A DNA stretch of 64,000 nucleotides. Source: Pseudobacteriovorax antillogorgiicola. GTDB taxonomy: Bacteria; Bdellovibrionota_B; Oligoflexia; Oligoflexales; RGVZ01. Shown here one piece after another: positions 20,576 through 30,178 of the stretch (positions within the stretch are counted from its first letter, which is position 1; each line of letters begins with the position of its first letter). The position numbers and the translations under genes are program-made. The stretch spans positions 1 through 64,000 of the forward strand of contig CAMBEK010000006.1 of assembly GCA_945865565.1 (NCBI GenBank), read 5' to 3'. The notes below the pieces were generated by a model. That model ran no database searches and had not been told where the DNA came from. It saw nothing but the letters and a program-made list of their open reading frames with translations.

Positions 20576-21922
20576 TCAGAGCCTGACGCCACCACTAACG
20601 CTGACGCCAAATGCTCCCGTTGAATATTCTGGCTTGGTCCCGGAAGCATCTTCGGTCTGACTTTTGTACTTGAACGAGAGGCCTGCGTAGGGTGCATAGG
20701 CGCCAGAAAGCGCGACACGTGAGCCAGCGGTGAGTTCCCATGCACTAGCTTTCAGGTCGCCGAGTTCGCGGTTGCTCATCGTGTAGCCAACGCCCGGTGC
20801 CATGCGATATCCGGCAAACGGCATTTCAACCTGGCCAGCAAATCCAACAGAACTGGATTTGAGGTCAGCAGATGTATATTTATCCGACCCAGACCCGAAA
20901 GAGACCTCGGCACGGTAAGGCGTTCCGCTAAAGTTGCTGGCATAAAAACCAGAAAAACTGCTGGCCTTGTGATCGACATCTAAAGAATTATCTTCCTTGG
21001 TTTTGCCGGTCAAAGAAGGCGCCATGTTGATTCCGGCTTCATATCCAGTCGCCTTCGCAACAAGTTCCAGCCGAACACCATTTTCAGTTGTGGTCACCGG
21101 ATTGTGCGGGCCATCAACACCGGCTAGTTTGACGGTTCGCTCTGATTCATCCTGGCCAATCTGAAATCCAACGCCTAATCCCAGCGAAACGCCTGCCACC
21201 GGCATTCTGTAGGCAACATAGGGAGTTGCCGTATAACCAGAACTGGTAGTGTCGATTGCATCCTTGTCCTTCGTGCCGGTGGAGTCAGTGTTGACGTCCG
21301 CCTTCGCCCCATCAGTTCCGTTACGGTAGTTCAAGCCAAAACCACCGGAAATGCTGCCAGCGGTATAGCCAGCCTGCCCGGCGAAACCAATTTCACGGGA
21401 AGTAAAGGCGAAATCCACATCTTCGTTGGCCGATCCACCGGATACCTTTGTCGAGCCTCCAAGTGCACCGACTGAAAGTTCCACAGATGAAGCCACACCG
21501 TCCGCGCGGTGGATGCTCATAAGCGAGGATTCCTTCAACAGAGGTTTTCCGCTGCGGTTACCCAACGCCTCGCCCTCATTGCCATTCTCCACGATCGTCA
21601 ACAGGGCCGGGTCGCCTTTGGCAACTTCTGCCGGAGCGGCCTGCGCGATTCGAACCAGGGCCCGACCAGAAGACGATAGCTTCCGGACGACGCCTTTGGA
21701 TTTGAAATCGTTTTCAAACCAAACAGAAACCAAGGCCCCTTGGCGCAGCCCGCCACCTTCGACCACATCCATGAGCACCGCAGTGCGTTTTGGAGAGACG
21801 CGCACCACCTCGGAATTCAATTCCGAGGTATTGTTCTTGCCACCGAGCGCAAGAGCTTGCCCTCCCGCAGTCATTAGCAGAAACAATCCGGCTGACGATA
21901 ACACTCGAGATGTCGGCGGCAT
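20576..21922 (-). CDS. Secreted/outer membrane beta-rich protein, unknown function
   Basis: Signal peptide 'MPPTSRVLSSAGLFLLMTAGGQALA', alternating beta pattern, AGGAGA upstream of ATG at 21922. Confidence 0.5.
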   Translation of the reverse strand: MPPTSRVLSSAGLFLLMTAGGQALALGGKNNTSELNSEVVRVSPKRTAVLMDVVEGGGLRQGALVSVWFENDFKSKGVVRKLSSSGRALVRIAQAAPAEVAKGDPALLTIVENGNEGEALGNRSGKPLLKESSLMSIHRADGVASSVELSVGALGGSTKVSGGSANEDVDFAFTSREIGFAGQAGYTAGSISGGFGLNYRNGTDGAKADVNTDSTGTKDKDAIDTTSSGYTATPYVAYRMPVAGVSLGLGVGFQIGQDESERTVKLAGVDGPHNPVTTTENGVRLELVAKATGYEAGINMAPSLTGKTKEDNSLDVDHKASSFSGFYASNFSGTPYRAEVSFGSGSDKYTSADLKSSSVGFAGQVEMPFAGYRMAPGVGYTMSNRELGDLKASAWELTAGSRVALSGAYAPYAGLSFKYKSQTEDASGTKPEYSTGAFGVSVSGGVRL

Positions 21923-21959
21923 GCAATCTCCTGTCAAGTAACGTTCATATTAAAATGTG

Positions 21960-21997
21960 GATTCGATTTGGATTCGATTTGGATTCGATTTGGATTA
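21960..21997. repeat. 11-bp tandem repeat, about 3.5 copies (GATTCGATTTG)n
   Basis: Read directly: GATTCGATTTG x3 plus GATTA, between divergent genes 21922(-) and 22093(+). Confidence 0.95.
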
Positions 21998-22092
21998 GGC
22001 TCAAATTATGGCAAGCTGATCCGTAGATGTAAAGTTTTTCCCCGGCTGTGGAAAATCTTAATCTCAAAACTATAATATTCTGGAGATTGTAA

Positions 22093-22746
22093 ATGAGGAT
22101 TTTTGGAAAAAACTCAAATGACCGCGGCCTTTGTCTCGCGACGACCTTCCTCGCCGGTTTATTTCTTCTGTCACCCGTCTGCGCCAGAGCCGATACAGGC
22201 GCGAACGACCAAATTGCAATCGACATGCCTGCACCGGACTTCACCCTACCTGATCAGAACGGAAAACCATTCAAGTTGTCAGATCGAAAGGGAACTTGGA
22301 CTGTTGTTTACTTTTATCCAAAAGCAGATTCTCCAGGATGCACGGAACAGGCCTGTGCCTTTCGCGATGCCATCAAGAAGATCGAATCCCGAAACGGGAA
22401 ACTTGTAGGCATCTCCGCGGATTCTCAGGACTCACAAAAGAAATTTCACGATAAGCACAATTTGAGCTTTGACCTCCTCGCAGACAGTGACTCAAAGGTA
22501 ATTTCTCAGTATGGAGTAAAAGTCCCGCTGATTGGCGTAGCCCGCCGCACGACTTTTATCGTTGACCCTGAACTCAAAATCCGTTCGATTGCCAGGGACG
22601 TTGACCCCGCATTTGACGCCGAATGGACCGCGGAAACACTGGATGAGTTGCAGTCGGACACTTCCAAACCAAGTTCAGCGCCAGCCAAGCCGGTTACTCC
22701 CAGTTCTGGAAAAACATCGAAACCATCCTCTGGTAGGGCTAAATAA
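22093..22746 (+). CDS. Exported Bcp/AhpC-TSA type peroxiredoxin
   Basis: 'APDFTLPDQNGKPFKLSDRKGTWTVVYFYPKADSPGCTEQACAFRD'; signal peptide; GGAG RBS. Confidence 0.88.
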   Translation: MRIFGKNSNDRGLCLATTFLAGLFLLSPVCARADTGANDQIAIDMPAPDFTLPDQNGKPFKLSDRKGTWTVVYFYPKADSPGCTEQACAFRDAIKKIESRNGKLVGISADSQDSQKKFHDKHNLSFDLLADSDSKVISQYGVKVPLIGVARRTTFIVDPELKIRSIARDVDPAFDAEWTAETLDELQSDTSKPSSAPAKPVTPSSGKTSKPSSGRAK

Positions 22747-22758
22747 AAGGTCCGCAAA

Positions 22759-23964
22759 ATGCTCTGTCGCGCCGCCGTTACCACCGGGATCCAATGCCTA
22801 ATAATGATCTTGTCTGCAGCCCCCTGCCGCGCTGCAGACAAGATTCGGGACGCCTCACCTGAATTGAGCGACGACACGGTTCTGGCCATCGTTCCTGCGA
22901 TGCAACCCAAGGCAGGGAATCTTGTCATGGCGGAAGCCATGTCCAAGGCCGGACTGGCTGATGCTGAGTCTGCAGCTGCTTTGGCTGAATCCTACATTGC
23001 GACTGGCCGCAAAATGGATGACGTGAAGTTCTACGGGATGGCGGACGCCGTCCTCGCAGCCGTTAAGCCCACTCAAAATCAGCCTCTCAATTTTTTAAGG
23101 GCAAAGGCCACCACAAAAAGCTTGCTCCACGATTTTAAAAGCGCGCGGAATATTTTAAACGGCATTCTAACAACAAACCCGGAAGATGATCGCGCCCGTC
23201 GCGAGCTTTTTTTCCTTGAAGTCCTGCAAGGCGATCTTCACCTCGCCGATCGCCATTGCCTTAGAACGAGTGGCTTTCAATCCTCTGCAGCAAGGGACCT
23301 TTGCGCCCTCCACTTAAAAATATCGAGGGGCTCCAAGTTACAACCCCACGAAAAGAAAATATTGAATCGCCGAATTCAGGATCCCGATCCGTCTAATGCG
23401 ACCTGGGCCAGAGACCTGCAAATGGAGTCGGATTTTATCGGGATCTTCGCCTCGGGAAAGCAATTTCGTCCCGCTCAATTAAGGCAGGCCGCATCTAAAT
23501 ATGCGACATGGGCCGCCGACGACAAACCGCGCCTCGCCTATCTGGCTGACCGTCTGCTGGCGGCGGGCGGATACAAAGAAACATTAGAATTGATTCCGGA
23601 TACAACTCAAAATTTCGCCCTGGCGACTCGCCGGCTTGCTGCCTTGCGTTTGTTGGGGATCACAGCCGCCCCCTCAAGTCCCGATGGCAAACTCGAATCA
23701 ATTTGCCGCACGACGATACGCGTCGAGGCAGAGCGGGGCGCAATAGAACACGCACGAGAAGGTGCTATCATTGCACTTCTTGCGGATCGCGACCTGGAAC
23801 GAGCTTATCAATTGGCGCTCATGAACTGGTTAAATCAAAAAGAATGGGTCGATGCCTGGCTTTTGCTGCAGTCTGCTCGGGAGAATCCTCTTCAGAAATC
23901 CACGGTGGCTTTCGACGACTGGAGCAAGCAACAAGGCGGGGTCGTCGTGCATGGCACTCATTAA
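22759..23964 (+). CDS. Secreted TPR-like protein
   Basis: 401 aa, helical repeat-like, co-directional and closely spaced with peroxiredoxin and HupE genes. Confidence 0.5.
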   Translation: MLCRAAVTTGIQCLIMILSAAPCRAADKIRDASPELSDDTVLAIVPAMQPKAGNLVMAEAMSKAGLADAESAAALAESYIATGRKMDDVKFYGMADAVLAAVKPTQNQPLNFLRAKATTKSLLHDFKSARNILNGILTTNPEDDRARRELFFLEVLQGDLHLADRHCLRTSGFQSSAARDLCALHLKISRGSKLQPHEKKILNRRIQDPDPSNATWARDLQMESDFIGIFASGKQFRPAQLRQAASKYATWAADDKPRLAYLADRLLAAGGYKETLELIPDTTQNFALATRRLAALRLLGITAAPSSPDGKLESICRTTIRVEAERGAIEHAREGAIIALLADRDLERAYQLALMNWLNQKEWVDAWLLLQSARENPLQKSTVAFDDWSKQQGGVVVHGTH

Positions 23965-25072
23965 ACGTAAACGCATCAGCTTAAACTGGCTTCATTACCT
24001 GGCAACCTTGATTCTCGCCACGTTTTCGCAAATTGGAATGTCCCACACATCGAGCACCGCCTACCTGGAGATCTCGCAGGAGTCAGGTAGTCCGACAGGA
24101 ATATGGAAGATTAACCTCCTGGACTTAAATCAGGTTGTTCCGCTTGATCGCAACGGAGATCAAAAGATCACCTGGGGCGAGGTCAAGGCGTCAAAGGCAG
24201 CCATCAGTTCAATGGCGTTGAATCACCTGCAGTTTTCGACGCAAGCCAACGCCGGTTGCTCGCCAACCATTCGCGGACTGTCGACAAAACAAATAAACGA
24301 TGCCGCATATGCTGTCATAGATTGGCAAGTCAACTGCTCATTAAGTCCTGGCCTTGCGATTTCCGCAAAATATGATTTTCTCTTTGAGAGGGATACGACT
24401 CACGTTGCCATCGTCACTGTTGGACAGAAATCTCCCGAGTTGTTTTCCAGCGATCGCCGCGAGATGGAACTGGGCGCCGGAGAACCCAACGGGCTGGCAA
24501 AATTCAAAATGTTTCTTCGCGAAGGCGTCTGGCATATCTTCATTGGCTACGATCACATACTTTTCCTTTTAACCATGCTTCTGTCAGTCATAAAATCTGA
24601 CAGACGCAAAACAGTTGTCCAGGCCCTTAAGGTTGTCACGGCTTTCACAGTGGCCCATTCCGTAACATTATTCATGGTCGCCTCAGGGTTAATTGCATTA
24701 CCGGCCCGGATCGTTGAAACCACCATCGCCTTCTCCATCGTCGTTGCCGCATTCAATAACCTTTATCCGTTTCTACCAGATCGGACTTGGCTGATTGCGG
24801 GATGCTTCGGGCTAATTCACGGATTTGGATTTGCCAGCGTCTTGGGGGAACTAGGATTGGGCACAAACAATTTTGCCCTGTCAGTCTTGGCGTTCAATTT
24901 GGGAGTTGAGGCCGGTCAGATTGCGATTGCTTTGACGGTTTTACCAATCCTATTTTTCTTTCAAAACAGAAAACTCTTTCAACCGGTAGTGATCTGGGGT
25001 GGCTCAATAAGTGCCGCCCTTATGGCCTCTATTTGGCTAACTGAGAGGGCCTTCGATGTCTCTTTGTTTTAA
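23951..25072 (+). CDS. HupE/UreJ-family membrane protein
   Basis: 'GVWHIFIGYDHILFLLTMLLSV...VVTAFTVAHSVTLFMVASG...PDRTWLIAGCFGLIHGFGFASVLGELG' HupE/UreJ_2 motifs; EF-hand-like 'DRNGDQKITWGE' in the extracytoplasmic part. Confidence 0.85.
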   Translation: MALIKRKRISLNWLHYLATLILATFSQIGMSHTSSTAYLEISQESGSPTGIWKINLLDLNQVVPLDRNGDQKITWGEVKASKAAISSMALNHLQFSTQANAGCSPTIRGLSTKQINDAAYAVIDWQVNCSLSPGLAISAKYDFLFERDTTHVAIVTVGQKSPELFSSDRREMELGAGEPNGLAKFKMFLREGVWHIFIGYDHILFLLTMLLSVIKSDRRKTVVQALKVVTAFTVAHSVTLFMVASGLIALPARIVETTIAFSIVVAAFNNLYPFLPDRTWLIAGCFGLIHGFGFASVLGELGLGTNNFALSVLAFNLGVEAGQIAIALTVLPILFFFQNRKLFQPVVIWGGSISAALMASIWLTERAFDVSLF

Positions 25073-25934
25073 ACCAATCTTGCCACGCAACATGTCCGCT
25101 ATAATTTTTAAAAAGTTTTGTGACCTGGGTGAGTCACGCCCTATAGCGCTGGTTTTCCTTTTACTTTGGATGGCTGGACGATCCGATGGCAGCGTGGTCG
25201 CCGGGACTGTCATTCAGGAAGTCTTAACGCTAAATGGCGAGTCGACATATCTCACGACTTACAAAGATGGAACCAACTACCGCCAAGATGGGAAAAAAAT
25301 CGGAGAAGAAACGATAGGCATCACGACAAACGACCTGTCCTTGAATTGCCGAAAACGCGCTGCCGAAGTGGGCACCTGTACGAAAATGACCAAGAATGAA
25401 ATGATAAATTCCCTTAATAACGCCACAAAGATAACCGCAGGGTCAGACAAATCGGCATTGGATTTCAAATTCTACAGGGTTGTTGATCTGCATAAGAAAA
25501 TGAAGGTAGCTGGCCGTAACTGCCAGTTATTCAAGCGGAGCTATCAAACCAAATCCGTCATAAAAGATGCGGTAGTTTTTTTGCAAACCGTCGAAGAAGA
25601 TACGTGCGTTGACGCGACACTGCCCCAGACGACTACCCACCCCGAAATAAAAATGGACCTAATTCAACCCGCTCGTTCTTCCAATCCAAAATATTTGAAA
25701 ATAATGATGCAAGAGGAGGAGAAGGCCAAGGGCACCGCGCTTTTCACCAAAACCAGAAGCACATCCCAGACGATCTTGGGGGGCAGAGTGATCGTCGCCG
25801 GAGAGAATGCTGTGAAGGAATTGACGGTCAGGAAATTCATTTCATTAAAGAACCAAAATATCCCACGAGATTATTTCACAGTTCCGGCAGGATACTTGAT
25901 TCAAAAAAACCCAACCCAGAAGCCGAAGCCTTGA
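25056..25934 (+). CDS. Secreted hypothetical protein
   Basis: 292 aa ORF with N-terminal hydrophobic segment; overlaps 3' end of hupE-like gene. Confidence 0.45.
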   Translation: MSLCFKPILPRNMSAIIFKKFCDLGESRPIALVFLLLWMAGRSDGSVVAGTVIQEVLTLNGESTYLTTYKDGTNYRQDGKKIGEETIGITTNDLSLNCRKRAAEVGTCTKMTKNEMINSLNNATKITAGSDKSALDFKFYRVVDLHKKMKVAGRNCQLFKRSYQTKSVIKDAVVFLQTVEEDTCVDATLPQTTTHPEIKMDLIQPARSSNPKYLKIMMQEEEKAKGTALFTKTRSTSQTILGGRVIVAGENAVKELTVRKFISLKNQNIPRDYFTVPAGYLIQKNPTQKPKP

Positions 25935-26001
25935 GCGTGCATGGGGCAACAGGAATGACCAAGGCCGTCAAACACGCTACCCATAGGGTCAACGCCAAAC
26001 C

Positions 26002-27291
26002 CTACTTGTCTTGTAATTCGTTTTCTTGAGGAAGTTTAGTTGACGGGCACGGAATGATAGCCCTTTCTTCCGCGACGGCATTGTTCGGCACGAGATCCGG
26101 AGTCATCGGATCGTTCATTAGATCATAAATGTACTGGTAGGATTTTTCTTCGAATTTAAGAGTGATGATTGGAAATCCATGCTCCACTGACACTAGATCT
26201 TCTGTCGTGCAGTTCATGGTGTCGGCAAGACCGTGATCTTTTGCCCACTGATTACACGCCTTTTCATAGGTCGGTGCGTAGTGCCTGCAGACTGGGTATA
26301 TTCGTCCGTCTTTGGAGCTGGATGGTGCGTTTAGTCTTTCAATATTATCTCGCACACTCATGACTTCCTGAGTCCGGTGCCCAAGGCAGGAAATTGCCGT
26401 GCAGGTATCGGTAACATTTCGGCAGCTTTGCACTATATTTTCTATATGTTCGTCGTCGATTGAATAACTGGTAATCGTATTATCCATACCAATAAAAGTC
26501 CGTACCGGCTCTGCGACGGCTGCCAGTCCGTCTATCGCGCTGCCTAAAACCGTATGCCCAAGGATTTTAATATACGATTCATCAGCTGACAGTTCCTTCA
26601 ACCAATCGGCCCGCGTCATGTAACCGCGGCGAGCCGGGACGTCGATTGCTGTCCCACGAGTGAAACGATAGGTGACGGAAACTAGCTTGTCGGAATTCCA
26701 TAGATTCCTCCAAACTCCACTTTGAAAATCCAACTCTTGACCTTTGGAACCCAGGTACGGATTTATTTGTTCGGAGATGACTCGCACCGCAGCGGAATCT
26801 GTACTACACAGATGCAAGCCACCAAGAATCTCTTCCCTGCGCTGGAGCAGGGCGACTCGCGAAGCCAATAGTTTGACTGGGTCCAACGGTATACGTTCCC
26901 CACTGGCGACCGCAGCAGCATTTGCTTTCATGCAAGCTTGACTAGCAAGCAAGCATCGATCCAGACACATGCCATGCTCTTTTTGATACCAATAAGCAGT
27001 CAGACCGCTATACTCGGAATTACACTTATTCTCGCAATTTATTCGAGGAATGGTACAGGGATTGGCTGATTGAATTGCATATTTAAGGTGCTGCGCCATT
27101 ACCAAGTCCGCCTCCGAGGAATTTAACTCGTCAAGCTGCCTGGTGATTGTCTCGATATCGCAAGCGGAGGATCCGGCATTGATGTCAGCCAGATGGTTGA
27201 AAGCTGTCTTTCGCTTGCAACTGGGCATCGAAATCGCAGCGACTAAAATTGATCCTAGAAGAAATAATTCGGAATATTTTTTTGGTTGCAT
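26002..27291 (-). CDS. Cys-rich lipoprotein, unknown function
   Basis: 'MQPKKYSELFLLGSILVAAISMPSCKRK' lipobox; multiple paired Cys. Confidence 0.5.
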   Translation of the reverse strand: MQPKKYSELFLLGSILVAAISMPSCKRKTAFNHLADINAGSSACDIETITRQLDELNSSEADLVMAQHLKYAIQSANPCTIPRINCENKCNSEYSGLTAYWYQKEHGMCLDRCLLASQACMKANAAAVASGERIPLDPVKLLASRVALLQRREEILGGLHLCSTDSAAVRVISEQINPYLGSKGQELDFQSGVWRNLWNSDKLVSVTYRFTRGTAIDVPARRGYMTRADWLKELSADESYIKILGHTVLGSAIDGLAAVAEPVRTFIGMDNTITSYSIDDEHIENIVQSCRNVTDTCTAISCLGHRTQEVMSVRDNIERLNAPSSSKDGRIYPVCRHYAPTYEKACNQWAKDHGLADTMNCTTEDLVSVEHGFPIITLKFEEKSYQYIYDLMNDPMTPDLVPNNAVAEERAIIPCPSTKLPQENELQDK

Positions 27292-27348
27292 CTGCGCATC
27301 CTGATAATGGTCCGGCATAACTTCATGATTTCTAAAAGCCAGAGAAAT

Positions 27349-29100
27349 TCAGATGCCTTTTAGTTCTTCCAGGGTCAGAAACACGGCATCTTCTCGGCCG
27401 GCTTGGGACTGCTGCCACCAAAGGAATGAATTGACGCGGGCGGCTTCGTTGCGGGACACGCCTGTCTCTGAAAGCATCTTCTCTTCGCGCACAAGGCGCT
27501 CATGAATGCGTTTTGCCAGGCCAGCCTGATGGAGTTTTTGTTTCCACTCGCCACGCAAGTGCTGCAGCATCTTCGGGCGGCCACGAACAACTTCGTAGAC
27601 CTGCCAACTTCCCGAAACGCTGTCGGGAACAATCGCCAGCCCCGTCGCAGACATCAGCGACAGCAAACGCTGACGCTGATTTTCGCCCTCCAGACCCAAT
27701 AATTTATGGGCCGCTTGCACCTGATGATTGAGTTGGGTACGGACGGCTGGACGAAACAGCATTTCCAAAATACGACGGCGGCGCTGCTTGATTGCAACGT
27801 CTGTGAAAGAGGCCAAGCGCCCTTCGAAAAAAGCCATCACTGCAGCCGCTTGACCATCATCAAGAGAAGCCTGTCCATTTGGAGCACCGTTCTCACCCAG
27901 CTCGCCACCAAAGGCACGGGCGATGGCCATGCAGCGGTCCATTGCAACACGCCGGTCGCTGATGGGGCCATAGGCCGCAACGGTGCCCTCCTCCACTTCA
28001 CCAACCCGCAGGAACCAACGGCCATCCTGCCGGTCCAAGCAGTAAGCAGGGACAGACCGCTGATGCCAGTCAGCCGGTTTGAAATTGACGGGGGTCGAGG
28101 CAAGGCTGTCGCATTCGTGGATCAGGGCTTCCAAAACATTCGGAAAACGCTCGACGCGCAAATCATACGCGCGCAATACGGTTTTCAAAAGTTGCTTTGG
28201 GACAAGCTCAAAGCGCTGGAGTTTTGAAATTTCACGGGCAACAGAAAGGGCGCTGCTGAGAAACAGCACCTTCCGTTCGTAATCGTACATGAAATAAACA
28301 CCGGGACCAGGGGGCAAGCTTTTAAGCTTGTCGGCTGGAATGGCCCAGTTCAGGCGCAACGCAGACTCCATGTCCCCTTGAAGGCGGATGGCTTCATCAA
28401 TGCGTTTCACCGAACGGTCGTCGAGGAGCTTGAGAAGAACCTTGAACAGCTCCAAGGTCAAATAGGCATCCGCCTCGGCCCGATGCAAATCCCCAGCCGG
28501 AAGGCCGAAAAATTTCGCGAGTCCCTTGAGGGATTTGACGGGCGCCTCAGGAGCAAGGCGGTCAACTAAAAGATGCGTGCATAGAAAGAAGTTCGGCAAC
28601 TCAACCTGACAAACCTGCCGCGCGAAATAACGCACGAACTTCAAATCACCAATGGTGTTGTGACTGACCATCACGTCATCACCGATGAACTTCAAGAAGT
28701 CCGGCATGACATCCTCGATCAACGGGGCATCCTTCACCATGGCGTTGGAAATCCCAGTCATGCGCCGGACAATGGGCGGGATCGGGATCTTCGGATTTAC
28801 CATGCTGTAGAACGTGTCCTTGACCGCACCCTTTTCGTAACGGATGGCAAAAATCTCGGTAATCCCGTTCTTCTCGGGGTTGCCGCCTGTGCTTTCGATG
28901 TCAAAAACAATGTAGGAACTGGTCGCCAGGGACTGGTGAATCAGCTTGCGGAGTTCATCGGATGGCGGTGGAGCCTCGGGCTCGCGGTAGGCTTGACGAT
29001 TCCCACGTTTGGCGTCACCACGAGAATCTCTGCGCCGGGGCGCAGGGCCATTTTCAGATGAATTTTCAGAGCGGCGGTTGGGCAAACAGACTCCCGACAA
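27349..29100 (-). CDS. DnaQ-like DEDD exonuclease fused to UvrC N-terminal (GIY-YIG-like) region
   Basis: 'YIVFDIESTGGNPEKNGITEIFAIRYEKG...VSHNTIGDLKFVRYF...HRAEADAYLTLELF' (DEDDh exonuclease) followed by 'LPPGPGVYFMYDYERKVLFLSSALSVAREISKLQRF' (UvrC/Cho-like, degenerate). Confidence 0.75.
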   Translation of the reverse strand: MSGVCLPNRRSENSSENGPAPRRRDSRGDAKRGNRQAYREPEAPPPSDELRKLIHQSLATSSYIVFDIESTGGNPEKNGITEIFAIRYEKGAVKDTFYSMVNPKIPIPPIVRRMTGISNAMVKDAPLIEDVMPDFLKFIGDDVMVSHNTIGDLKFVRYFARQVCQVELPNFFLCTHLLVDRLAPEAPVKSLKGLAKFFGLPAGDLHRAEADAYLTLELFKVLLKLLDDRSVKRIDEAIRLQGDMESALRLNWAIPADKLKSLPPGPGVYFMYDYERKVLFLSSALSVAREISKLQRFELVPKQLLKTVLRAYDLRVERFPNVLEALIHECDSLASTPVNFKPADWHQRSVPAYCLDRQDGRWFLRVGEVEEGTVAAYGPISDRRVAMDRCMAIARAFGGELGENGAPNGQASLDDGQAAAVMAFFEGRLASFTDVAIKQRRRRILEMLFRPAVRTQLNHQVQAAHKLLGLEGENQRQRLLSLMSATGLAIVPDSVSGSWQVYEVVRGRPKMLQHLRGEWKQKLHQAGLAKRIHERLVREEKMLSETGVSRNEAARVNSFLWWQQSQAGREDAVFLTLEELKGI

Positions 29101-29131
29101 AAAGCATTCTTATTGTAACAGAAACAAATGA

Positions 29132-30178
29132 TCAAGCACGCGGATCAAAGGCCTCCCGCATTGCCTCTCCAATCATATTAATCGACACGAGCAGCAGGGC
29201 AAGGGCACCCGTCGGTGCCAGCAGCAACCAGATCGCGTTGGTGATGTAATTCCGGCCTTGGGCCAGAAGCTCTCCGATGCTCGGCGTCGGGGGCGACAGG
29301 CCGTAACCAAGGTAATCCAGCACCGTCAGTGTCCCAATCCCTGCCGAAATGGCAAAAGGGGTCAAAGTCAGAATAGGAGTCAACGCGTTTGGTAAGATGT
29401 GCTTGAAGATGATCCGCGTGTGGGTCCCGCCCATCGCAATCACAGCATCTGCGAATTCCCGTTGGCGCAACGCAAGGACCTGAGCCCGCATCTGCGACGA
29501 AATGCCGATCCAGGCGAACAGCAGAACAATCCCGAGGGTCAATCCAAAGCCCTGCCCTTTGACGATTCCATTGACCAAAATCACGACCGACAAGAACGGA
29601 ATGATCTCTGCCAATTCCTTGAGGCGCTCGACAAGAAAATCAAACCAACCGACAAAGTACCCCTGACAGACACCGATCACCACTCCACCCAAGAAGGACA
29701 TGGCCCAAAGCAACAAGCCAAACGTGAGCGAAACGCGCATCCCATAAAGAAGCCGGGCCGTCACGTCACGTCCCAGATTGTCCGTCCCCATCCAGTGAGT
29801 TTGTGATGGCGGTGCCATGACATCTGGAGTTTGAACGTAGGGATCCCAGTGGTTTAGGGGCAAGATGGCCCAACTTTTGTGGCCAGCCTGATGGTCAGAA
29901 TCCAATAATTGATTGAAGTCGACCACGAATGCATCTTGAATTCCGAACTCATCGGCTGAATACGTCACAAGGGCAGGAAAATAAAACTGGGTCCCGACAT
30001 CCGTCTTCCGGACCAGCAGCAACGGGTTTTGATGGGACCAAATCTCTGCCGTCATGGCCAGAATGAACAAAGCTGAAAAAAGAAAAACGCCAACGCGCGC
30101 CCGACGTTGCCGCCAAAAGACATTCATGCGGCGCCGGAACAGCGGCGAAAAAAAAGATTTTGTGAGCCCACCACTCAT
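29132..30178 (-). CDS. Oligopeptide/microcin C-type ABC transporter permease (YejE-like)
   Basis: 'HWMGTDNLGRDVTARLLYGMRVSLTFGLLLW...SILPLNHWDPYVQTPDVMAPPSQTHWMGTDNLGRD' DppC/YejE family. Confidence 0.88.
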   Translation of the reverse strand: MSGGLTKSFFSPLFRRRMNVFWRQRRARVGVFLFSALFILAMTAEIWSHQNPLLLVRKTDVGTQFYFPALVTYSADEFGIQDAFVVDFNQLLDSDHQAGHKSWAILPLNHWDPYVQTPDVMAPPSQTHWMGTDNLGRDVTARLLYGMRVSLTFGLLLWAMSFLGGVVIGVCQGYFVGWFDFLVERLKELAEIIPFLSVVILVNGIVKGQGFGLTLGIVLLFAWIGISSQMRAQVLALRQREFADAVIAMGGTHTRIIFKHILPNALTPILTLTPFAISAGIGTLTVLDYLGYGLSPPTPSIGELLAQGRNYITNAIWLLLAPTGALALLLVSINMIGEAMREAFDPRA

